A DNA stretch of 64,000 nt from NCBI RefSeq assembly GCF_910592395.1, contig NC_088315.1, forward strand, positions 14,431,808 to 14,495,807. The letters are read 5' to 3'. The translations under genes were made by a program, and so were the position numbers. Within the stretch, counting starts at the first letter, position 1. Each line of letters starts with the position of its first letter. This DNA is from Lineus longissimus. Its lineage: Eukaryota; Nemertea; Pilidiophora; Heteronemertea; Lineidae. Under the pieces are notes generated by a model. That model did no database searches. It was not told the DNA's origin and saw nothing but the letters and a program-made list of their open reading frames with translations. Shown here piece after piece: positions 35,501 through 47,500 of this stretch.

Positions 35501-38500
35501 TTGGTATTGTTTAGTTTGGGACGAAGCATCTTGAACTAGGGCCTTTCACTTGGCAGTTATGCTTATAATATAAGCATTGCTATTTTCAAGAGTAATGAGT
35601 TGAAGCATAACCTTCTACTTGACTTCATATTCATAAAACAAGCATTTATTAGAAGATCCTTGACTTAAAAATTATAAGCAAATACTTTTTCCTCCTTCTG
35701 CATAACAGGGTGAAATCTGATTTCTGGTGTGGGAGATGGGGTGGAGTATGACAATCAATACTGCCCAGGGAATGTTGGCATGCTTTGTTATTGAGGACAA
35801 GGATAGTCATGTTTACTCGCATCATCTTTCACCACATCACAAATTCCGTGGATGTTTATAGTACATGTAGCCTTTCCGCTACGGCCTGCGTATTCATCAC
35901 CATGTGCATGGCACCCCAGTGACTGTCCCCTAGTCTGAAAGCCTGTCCGAAAATTACACTATCAATTTCATTTTTAAAATGATTCCGCTAGTCGGATTAT
36001 CCGTTAGTACGAAATCAGGAAACGACCTGCTAATCCGTAATGGAAATTACACTGTCATTTGAAAAAAAAAATTGTTTTTCTAATGACTGATGATTATTTT
36101 ATGGTGGGAAAGCTGGCTTAGCATAATATAACGTTACATTCATGATTACACGTTTTCGGACATGCGGGCCTTCAGACTTGCGGGCCTTCGGACATGCGGG
36201 CCTTCATACTTGCGTGCCTTCGGACATGCAGGCCTTCGGACTTGCGAGCCTTCGGACATGCGGGCCTTCATACTTGCGTGCCTTCGGACATGCGGGCCTT
36301 CAGACTTGCGGGCCTTCGGACATGCAGGCCTTCATACTTGCGTGCCTTCGGACTTGCGGGCCTTCGGACTTTTGGACCTTCGGACTAGCAGGTCTTTGGA
36401 CTGGCAAACCTTCTGCTTAGTGGCTTGTAACTGGCGCCCGTGGCTTCAGAACTCTGATGTGGGTATAGTCCTATTGCAAAAGGCATCTCGTACATCATTT
36501 GCCAGGTATCAATTGCCAACTGCATCTCTTGCACCCTATTGGGGAGATGTATCCATAGTCCACTTTCTTCAGCACTAGGCGCTGGTTGATGCCATACTAA
36601 AGAATTTGAAAAAGCGTATAAAGGAAGGCGGATACAAGTTGGTTGAATTTATGCCAGAGAATATTGCGGCTATCAAAGACTGTGCAAAACCAACTCAAAT
36701 ATATTATAAAAAAGTTATCAAAATGCATGCAACAGGTCTGGATAAATAAAAAGACAAAAGACAAATGGGAAAGCCTATTTCAAGAGTGTATCGATTGGCC
36801 ATCAATCTATTTCATTCCCAGTCCAAATTGCCGTTTTTCTAGTTAAAAATATAGCATTGTGTTTTGCCGACCAATATCCTGTTGAATAAATATGGTATTA
36901 GTGAATCCAGAATGTGCAGCTTCTGTGGCCTTACAAGGAAATGCGGGAACATGTCTTTCTTGAGTCTGGTTGCGATTGTCAAAGTGGCTGTCTGACCATG
37001 GACATGGTGAACAATTTCTCCCAACTCTCCGAGAAGTAATTCTGGGAGATCCACGTTCATCGGAACTGGTCCACTACATAAATTTGATTACAAAATAATT
37101 CTTATATCACTGTAAACTCAAACAATCGCAACCATTCTTCAGAAACTTATCATCAATGATACTGTTCATGTCAAGAGTAGAGAAGATCGACCTCAGACCC
37201 GATAAGTTTATGACCAAATGGGGGCTTCTAATAGATGCCCTGGAGAGTATAGCATGAACATACTATACATGTAGTTGCAGCCTGACACACTTTTGTCTCA
37301 TTCCGTCAGCCTGGTCGCTCACTCTACCGACCAGTCCCCTGACCGTTTTGAACAACAAGATCGCCATCTATCGTTTTAACAATTTTATGAAAATGCATGC
37401 CCTCTCACTCTGTATTACAATTACATGTATATTATGTAACGTTTGTGTTTTTGGTGAATAAAATTATTAATTACAAAAAAGATTTCTCCAGTGTCATCTA
37501 AAAAATTATCAGCTAACCATTCCATAGTTGGCTTATCAAATCAATAAAATGGTCAATAAAACGATGGTTGACATGATTTTCTTACGGTGTACTCCTTCAG
37601 ACTCCTCCCCCCAAGTTGCAAGACACCTGCTATTTCCAACACAGTCAGTTGGCCGCGCCCCCATTTCCGCGTAATTCTCTCTGCGCTACGACGTCACTGC
37701 ATATTACGAGCTCATTATCGCGTACATTTAGGCATGAAAAATATGAAGTCGGAAATCGATCCTGAACTTGCCAAAATCTTTCTGAATGGCATGTAAACGG
37801 AACATATTATTCTAGATGAAACATTAATTAGTAGTTTCATTAAGAAAAAAGTGTAAAAAGTCCTGAGGTTTGCTGTTTACGTGACTTGGAACAGCGATCG
37901 TCGCCCGAAAATTTGCAATTTTTTCACGTAATTTTGTTGAATAAATGCACTTAACTCATCAAAAACATCGCGCGTGCTCAGAAGTAATGACTGATATTTA
38001 TTGTTATATGTATCTTTGACTGAATAACACGATAGTAAAAATGATTATTTCTGTCGCACGGCTGGAAAATACGTTTAAGTTGCCTCTGATTTTTGTCAGA
38101 AAATGTTGCAGCCAGATTTAGGTTCCGACCACACCCGAAGTTGAGCCGAAGAGGCCCGAACACTAGGATCGCCACCATCGCTACAAAATGTGTTCAAGAA
38201 TACTGATTATGAAAACTTGTCCAATAGCCCATCCTGCCATCCCATCCCTCCTTTCATGAGACCACCATTGCCCAAATTTAATGACAAAATGATGCAAAGA
38301 AGAAACTTAACATTAAAGATAACTAATCCTCTCTTCTGCATCTTGAAACTCTTCAATAGTGAAACGCTAACATTGAAACAAGAACACCAATAACAAACAG
38401 ACAGTCAATTGTTGAAGGGTGTAAAACACAATGCCAAATTCAAATTCTTGCAAGTGGTGCTGTTGAACTTTTCAAGTGGAAGGAATCAAACTTATTTTCA

Positions 38501-41500
38501 TTCGCGACGTTATTTGCTAATGATTGTTAACACCATTCAACAGCTTGACATGTTCATCAAACCCGATTGACTGGAGAAGTGAAAGTATTAGCTGAAAGAT
38601 AAAGCAGATTTTTCCTGAATGAAAACAGCATGGATGTACAATTACAACAGACAAATTGATGACAAACTTCAAGTTAAACCAATCACAATCTTGCAGGAAG
38701 ATGTCCTGTAATAGGTTAAGTTTACACCTTTAACACTGGCATTGGTCATGCTGCTCAAATTACATACTTTATCAGCTTTTTGATATTATCTTTTACCGAT
38801 ACAGCAACTCTAAAAATGAGATGATGGCAAGTTCTGTGCGCGATGTCTGGCACAAAATAACTCTTGTGGGGGTACTGATGAGGCTATTCCCGGCTTTATA
38901 AGCATCATTGATGGCTTGGAAGCCCGTTCAGACCCAGGCCAGGGTCAGGGAAATTAAACTATCCATCCAAAGGTCGTCCAAAATTACCAGACAATGCCTA
39001 TTATTGAGCCATGTCACCTAGTAGGCCCTGGTGTTTTGGACCGTGAAGATCCACATTGTAATGTGTATATGATTTCTTTTCCTGAACTATGGCAGCCTTT
39101 TACAGGCAAATCTTGCAAAAAAGTGCCTAAACATAGGCAACTAAAATTACCAAACAAACAAAAGATATATCATTATGAGAAAGTCTATTTTCACAGAAGA
39201 TATACAGAGAAATTTCTGAAGAATCAGCCGGATTGCCCAACAGTAGTAGTAGACATCTCAGTCACCTGGATCTTTTTGGAAGTGAAGCATCATGGCTCAT
39301 GCTTTACTGTTTGAGCACATCCACACAAATCGATAGTATTCCTGGTCAATATCAATGACGATATGGTGGAACACATGACATACCTCCAGTCTCATAACAT
39401 AACATAACACTCACTCAGTCACTGTCGCTCTGACATTTCTGATGACTATTCTACCAGTAGCTTTATCAAAAGGCTCAAAATCATCTGGTCATTTGGCCAC
39501 AAGTTGTAGAAATTATAGTCAGACTAAGCATATTCATCAACAGAACTCAAACAGGCTACCATCATGCCATTCTCACTTTTAACCACAATTTTTTGGAGAC
39601 ACGCTGTGCATTAAAATATTTTACAATATCGCGTCGTGCACGCAATTGCCGCGAAAAACGGCTTGATTAACATCACGTGATCCAAAACGTCATAAATATT
39701 AATGAGATTTCTTCGAAAAATCACCAAATTAAGTGCCAAAAAAGAAATATTTAGGAAACCGGGTGCTCAAATGTTTTAAAAGACATGAATTCATTTAGGA
39801 TTGGTCAACCACTTCGCAAAAAAATCAATTTACCAAATATCGTCGCAAAGTGGGAAAATATCTTTGAGTGAGGTATGTTCAGCGAAGATTGTGAAAATAT
39901 CATCTTTCGAAAAATTGATCAAACTCGGTTGATTTTGCTTGGAATTTGATGAAATAAACACCAATTTTTTCTTTCAATAACTAACAATTTCGCCATCTTT
40001 GATCAATCGCTCTCCCCGAACAGTCGTGCATGCTACAGAGGTTTTAGTCTCTGCCACAAATATGGCGCGAGTTAGTACCAAATTTTTACCGATAGGCGAC
40101 AGTAGCAGCGCAACGCAGAGAGAAACGCTTTTTGAGCGCTGCGAATGGGGGCGCGGCCAACTGACTGAACACATCTGACCAGTTAAAGTTTCAAGTTTGG
40201 TCTAAAGCTACCTTGAAAATTCTAAGGATTTACTTCTTAGCATATGCTTTATACTCTTGTTTATAAATATAGAATGATTTCAAGCTTTTGCTACTATACT
40301 AAAAAGCAAACACTTTTGCTTGTAATGTAGCATATGCTTAAAAGTATGAGCTCAGCCTTGTGGGCTAGTAAATGATTAAAAATCAATGTGAAAGCAAGTG
40401 CTAGATTTTTAAGAATATCAGCCCTTGTCTGGCCATGTTTTTTGCACTTTAAAGTAACAGTTACTTTCTTAGACTTGTTATTCTTACATTTTGATGACAA
40501 TCGCAGCGCACTGTCTGAGAAGCAATTTCCCACATTAAACACCCCTCGTCATTTCTCTGTGTTGTGCTCTACACTCTAAAGCTTTTGTATTTGCTTAACA
40601 ATTTGGGCAATTGGGAGCCAATTTTAGTGGTATGAAATGCCAAAAAAAACATCTCATGGGTGATTTATTCCACATCAATTCAAATCTGGCCAAAAAAATG
40701 TAAAAGATAAGCACAACAGCTATTTCATTTGTTACAAAGCTGCTTGCACACTTTTGGATTGATTAGTCTTTCTAACTTCTGTTCCTCATTGCAATAGGCG
40801 CACTACAGTAGGAAGCCTGTTGAATATTTTAACACACACAGCAATTCTGCTCCATTCCTCATGTTCGAAAACGGCTTGCTATTGATTCTTCAATGGTTTA
40901 GTTTGTGAGTGGTCTAGTTGGAGAAATGCATTAACAATTTACATGCTTCAATATGAATGTAGTTCACTCCAGAGCTAGGACTAAAAATACCCCTGGTCTG
41001 CCAGTCTATCAGAACCTTTCAAAATATCATGCACTAAAAAGTGTAGTTAACAGGGATTTGACGGAGGATTTCAGCTTTTATATCCTCTGGGATTGTCTTG
41101 TAAAGTGTGAAATTACTTTTTTGCAAGTAAGGACAGTTCTACATGTTCAGGGCAACATTTTCACTAAAAGGGTTTAAACGGCTTCAAGATCAGGGCTAAG
41201 TTTTATGTCTGTGGATTTAAGAATTTGGTGTCCACCACCAGGCTCAATTCAAGTCGTAAGGCCAAAATTACCCTCAGCAAAGCTAGATGCGACCTCATCA
41301 TTCTTCTTGTAATGTTATTTAAGTTAAAAAATCAACGATATAGTATTAATTTTCACTCAGAACTTTCTCCTGGTATTGTCTTGCCAAGAGAAATGATTTT
41401 CACAGCTTGAGGTATTTCAACCCTAAAATGTGTTCTTCTTTTCATGAACAGCTGCTGATGCAAGAGAGAGACAACACTGGGTCAATCGATTACGAGCGAC

Positions 41501-44500
41501 CGCTGAGTTCCATACAGACACCATATCCTTGGTAAGTGTTCAAGCTTTTTACTCTCGGGATTCTGTACCAACACCATATCCTTGGTGAGTGTTCAAGCTT
41601 TTACTCTCAGGATTCCGTGCAGACACCATATCCTTGGTGAGTTCAAGCTTTTACTCTCAGGATTCTGTACCAACACCATATCCTTGGTGAGTGTTCAAGC
41701 TTTTACTCTCAGGATTCTGTACCAACACCATATCCTTGGTGAGTGTTCAAGCTATTACTCTCAGGATTCTGTGCAGACAGAATATCCTTGGTGATTGTTC
41801 AAGCTTTTACTCTCAGGATTCTGTGCAGACACCATATCCTTGGTGAGTGTTCAAGCTTTTACTCTCAGGATTCTGTGCAGACAGAATACCTTGGTGATTG
41901 TTCAAGCTTTTACTCTCAGGATTCCGTGCAGACACCATATCCTTGGTGAGTGTTCAAGCTTTTACTCTCAGGATTCTGTGCAGACACCATATCCTTGGTG
42001 AGTGTTCAAGCTTTTACTCTCAGGATTCTGTGCATGACACCATATCCTTGGTGAGTGTTCAAGCTTTTACTCTCAGGATTCTGTGCAGACACCATATCCT
42101 TGGTGAGTGTTCAAGCTTTTACTCTCAGGATTCTGTGCAGACACCATATCCTTGGTGAGTGTTCAAGCTTTTACTCTCAGGATTCTGTGCAGACACCATA
42201 TCCTTGGTGAGTTTTCAAGCTTTTGCTCTCAGGATTCTGTGCAGGCAGAATATCCTTGGTGATTGTTCAAGCTTTTACTCTCAGGATTCTGTGCATGACA
42301 CCATATCCTTGGTGAGTGTTCAAGCTTTTACTCTCAGGATTCTGTACCAACACCATATCCTTGTGAGTGTTCAAGCTTTTACTCTCCAGATTCTGTGCAG
42401 ACACCATATCCTTGGTGAGTGTTCAAGCTTTTACTCTCAGGATTCTGTGCATGACACCATATCCTTGGTGAGTGTTCAAGCTTTTACTCTCCAGATTCTG
42501 TGCAGACACCATATTCTTGGTGAGTGTTCAAGCTTTTACCCTCAGGATTCTGTGCAGACACCATATTCGTGGTGAATGTTCAAGCTTTTACCCTCAGGAT
42601 TCTGTTTAGACACCATATTCGTGGTGAGTGTTCGAGCTTTTACCCTCAGGATTCTGTTCAGACACCATATTCGTGGTGAGTGTTCGAGCTTTTACCCTCA
42701 GGATTCTGTTCAGACACCATATTCGTGGTGAGTGTTCAAGCTTTTACCCTCAGGATTCTGTTCAGACACCATATTCGTGGTGAGTGTTCGAGCTTTTACC
42801 CTCAGGATTCTGTTCAGACACCATATTCGTGGTGAATGTTCAAGCTTTTACCCTCAGGATTCTGTTCAGACACCATATTCGTGGTGAGTGTTCGAGCTTT
42901 TACCCTCAGGATTCTGTTCAGACACCATATTCGTGGTGAGTGTTTGAGCTTTTGCCCTCAGGATTCTGTTCAGACACCATATTCGTGGTGAGTGTTCAAG
43001 CTTTTACCCTCAGGATTCTGTTCAGACACCATATTCGTGGTGAGTGTTCGAGCTTTTAGCCTCAGGATTCTGTTCAGACACCATATTCGTGGTGAGTGTT
43101 CGAGCTTTTACCCTCAGGATTTCTGTTGAGACACCATATTCGTCGTGAGTGTTCAAGCTTTTACTCGATTCTGTGCAGACACCGTATCCGTGGTAAATGT
43201 TCAAGCTTTGACACTCAGTTTATGCAGACACTGTATAGTCTTTGGTGAGTTTTGAGCTGTGACCCTCAATAGTTCCATACAGACATGATTTTGTCATTTG
43301 GCGGTGTTCAATATTTACAGTCAGTTTTATACTGACCTATTATTAGACAGCCCCAGCAAACGAGTGATTCAACTCACCAGTGATTATAATCACTAAAATG
43401 GTAGACACAAGGATCTCATGTCGGCGGGTAAAATCGGTTATCACTTGGTCTGATATCGACTCACAGGTTGTTTCGACCTGCGATGACCACAGCAAACAAG
43501 CAATTATCGTCACATGAAATTTACACCGCAGGTCAGCATGATTTAAATCGCTCATCAGCTTGACATTTTACTTCCAGAGTTCCATACAGGTCACATCAGT
43601 GGTAAACTCTCTAGAGCTCAATGAAGACAGCATTATGTTGTTGGTGAGCGTTGAACCTTTACTAGACAATCTATCATTATTGGTATCATGGGACTAATGG
43701 AAAGTAGTGTCAATGGTAAAACATAACGAGTACATGTACACACGTGATGGAATTAAAATGATACACCTCCCTGCTGCCTCTTCCATGAAGAAGTGAATAA
43801 GAGGATTAATTTGTATATCATCTGTCTAAATATACTCTAAATGTCGTATTCTCATCTAAATTGAGATACATTCTTTGGTCTGATACTTGACGGGATACCG
43901 AAAAGATTGCATCACCTAATTTTCATCATAGTTATGCAGCAGTCAATGTTGACCCTGAATCCCCTCGCCCAAAATGGAAATGTCTGATTCGGTTTGTTTG
44001 TGTAGACAATGATATGGAGCGAGGTGAGTTTTGGCCCTTGGAACAGTTTTAATGGGCTCAAAACAAGAATAAATAATAATAATAATAAAATGATAATAAC
44101 AAGTGCTTATATAGTGCACTACGTTTCATTGAAACCTTAGTGCGCTTTACAATGTAAAAAATTATTGATTTTGAAACATTTTAAAAACAACATTTAAAAG
44201 GATTTAAAAAGGTGGGTGTTATTCACCTTAGTAATATTAAACAGGGTTACGTACAGCACAATCAAAAATATTTTTAGGAAATCATGACATTTACAGCATT
44301 TGGTTGGAGCATTCTTGCTGCATACATTTGCACACATGCAATACACAAGCAATGGAAGCCAATACTGGCAGAGATAATTTGCTTGTCTGTTTTGGAGAAT
44401 GTCATACCTACTGACACGTGATAAAGTTTAAAATCATCATAAATTAAGCTATAAACGTGCAAACTTCTTGAATATTCTTCCCCGATATTCACTTGAACTA

Positions 44501-47500
44501 CATATACAACTCTACAGAGTGGATTTCTTCTTGTCTGCTGCATCATTATACACATTGCGACGAACCAAACTACCAGTCTCCTGACAGAATGCCTTGTGTT
44601 TTGTCATTGCCGCAATTGCTGCAAACATCGTAGCCAACCACTAACATCTAGGAGTGTCCCGTAGCAAAGCAATTGAAATTGTTTTTTCCAGTTTCAACAA
44701 CGACAAATTCAACTGGCCCTCAACTGGTTCACACCCGTCATCTAAGTTGATTCTTCTGAATTCCTTTCTGCGTTAGGAAGCAGAAATGTCAGCACCAGCC
44801 AATCCAAGTGGCTTTGTTTCAAATACTGCCCCTCAGAATGTGGTTTCCTGCCGTTGGAAACTCACACGAGACACCATTGAAAAATCAATAAAACATCGGG
44901 CCGCTCCATATGAATGATTGTGCCATTGCTGTGTGATGTGGAGTTGGCAGTACTCCCCAAAGACCCATGGTTGAGGAGTTATTATCATATTATTGCGAAT
45001 ATTTTATGAACTGAAGCGCCTGCTGAGTTGTCTATAGTCAGGAGTTAGGTAGGGTGCGCTGCGTGGCAATGTGGTCAAAATGATCAGCTTTGATGCTACT
45101 GATCTGAATAAAGCAACCTTCTCAGTCCTGCTGGATAGTTAGCCTACCTTGTGGGCAATAAGTGTCATTGAGCAGCCATCCTCATGATCAGTTAACACGG
45201 CATGTTTCGTGAGCCCTGGAACTATGGAATTGAAACTTTGTACATATGTATAACACAAGCAATGACTAGGTAAGATCTCCTTTAAGACCGAATTTCAGTG
45301 CAGTATGATTCTTGGTCTGGCCACCAGGGGCCAAAAATAAAAAAAAAATAAAAAAAATACTACATGTAGCTCATTAGCAAATGGCCAAAATCTCACCAAA
45401 TGTTGATGGTCTGTATCAAAATCAGATCGTCGTTGTTCATATTTCGTGACTGCTGAGGCTATGGACTTGAAACTTTGTATATTTTATTTTACTACTAAGT
45501 ATAATCCCGTTTGGCCACCTAGGGACAAAATGTAGAAACACAAAAAATGCTCTTTATAGCATATTCCCTAGTGGTCGGAATCTTACCAGATATTTACAGT
45601 ATGTGTATCTAGTGAGGCCAGTACAAGATATTTTTGCGAGTTTTTGATTTGACCTACATTGCAAGGTTGCAGAGGAAAGTTCATTGTTGTTATCTAACAC
45701 CCATTAGAAGGGCAGGTTTTGTGACTTGACTTTGAATTGACCGTGACAATATTTTTGCAATATCAGGTGAGAACAAGTCCAAAAATTAGAATGTAGAAGG
45801 TCATGTCCCCTTTAAACTTCAGTGAGTGATTGTGAATTCACCAAAACACATTTGCAGTTTCAACTACTGTCCCTGTCATCAAGAGTGTGAGAGGAATCTT
45901 CATTCATCATATTTTTCTTCTCCCTGCAGAACTTGCCTCCTGTTCAAAAACTCGATTCCAAGCCTAACAGTCAATTCCATGAGAACCACACCACCCGTGT
46001 GGCGAGGCCTCCAGAATTTCTTCCCCCAACAACAGTGACAAGGTGGGTTTGAATCCTCTACTTATACTTGGTTTCATTTGGCATAATTTTGCAGATATTG
46101 TAAACCGTTTAATTTTCTCAGAATAGTTTCAACTGTCATGCTTTACCCATTGATTAACTCTTTCCCTGCCTTGGCTATTTTTAATGAATATCCCCCAGTT
46201 TGTTATATTTTCCTTGTCTCGGCTTACTCTTTCACCAACATATCAGTTGTACTGCTTTTTAGCTCACCTCTTAGCAGAGGTGAGCTTATCCCATACCGTG
46301 GCGTCCGTCGTCCGTCGTCGTCGTCGTCGTCGTCCGTCGTCGTCCGTCGTCCGTTAGCAGGGCACGTTTCGTAACTGTTAGAGCTATTGAGTTGAAACTT
46401 GGTACACATGTACCCTTATGTAATGACACCTTGGAGACCAAGTTTCGGTCTGATTCGTTTCATGGTTTGGCCACCAGGGGGCCAAACGTTAAAAGTGAAA
46501 ATATGCAATATCTCCCTTAATAGTAGTCGGGAAGTTTTGAAAAAAATATGGTAGGTACTTCTAGCAAAGGTGCATCATATATCCTCCGGGTTTTTGATTT
46601 GACCTCCTTTTCAAGGTCACAGAGGTCAAATGGTGTAAATTGGCCGTTCGGATGTAACGATGGCACATTTCTAAACTGCAATGACTATTGATACCAAATT
46701 TGGTACACATTTACCCCTTAGTCAGGTGATCTCAGGCACCGAAGTTTGATCCAATATGATTTACCACTTGACCACCAGGGGGCAAAATCCAAAAACCTTA
46801 AAAATGTGATTATTCCTTAACTTCTTGCCCGATTGCCACCAATTTGATATCATGGGTACATCTAACCACCATACAGTATATGTCACACAGGTTTTCAATT
46901 TGACCTTCTTGTCAAGGTCACAGAGGTCAAATGACGTAAATTCGCCGTCAGGCCGTAACTATGGCACGTTTCTTAACTGCAATGACTATTGATCACAAAT
47001 TAAGTACACATGTACCCCTTGGTCAGGTGATCTCAGGTACCGAAGTTTGGTGCGATCTGATTTGCCGTTTGGCCTCCAGGGAGGGGGCCAAATCCTAAAT
47101 TCATCAAAATGCCATTATTCCTAGTAATGACTTGCCCGATTGGCACCAATTTTATATCATAGGTACATCTAATTCTAACAACCATTCAATGTGTCACCCG
47201 GGTCTTCTTTGATTTGACCTACTTTTCAAGGTCACAGAGGTCGAATGTACTGTAAATTGGCCATTTTGGGGAAATTGTAATTGCTTGGACCTACATCAAA
47301 CCTAACACTACATGACACAATACCATGCTCTTTATCCATCTTTCCTCCACATGAGGTGAGCACCGTTGCAGAGGGGTACTTTGCAGGTTTTGCTTATTCA
47401 GCAGTTTTGTCCCGCTATTTTCACTTGATGACGTCACGAATTGCATGCATGAAATGAGCAGACGATCGTCTGCATGGAAGCCTAACACATCAAACCATTT

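Larger units (their letters stand above)
34857..41451 (+). other. OSBPL11-like intron 4
   Basis: A 6.6-kb intron containing the 16-bp minisatellite at 36150 and a 2.5-kb terminal-inverted-repeat element at 37642-40167. No other exon is recognised. Confidence 0.6.

Noticed and set aside
36142-36578. [13 protein letters not shown] repeat protein
   Set aside because: All three frames give the same cycle because the unit is 16 bp; no splice sites or homology.
38994-39314. 106-codon frame as a host gene
   Set aside because: It lies inside the 37642-40167 transposon, has no recognisable domain and no splice support.
41582-42575. Open frames of 68-138 codons ([16 protein letters not shown] type)
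   Set aside because: They are created by the 52-bp tandem unit, which lacks stops in some frames; reading through from exon 5 meets TGA within one unit or so. They are not a protein family.
41518-43245. CRISPR-like array
   Set aside because: The units are directly tandem without variable spacers, and the genome is eukaryotic.
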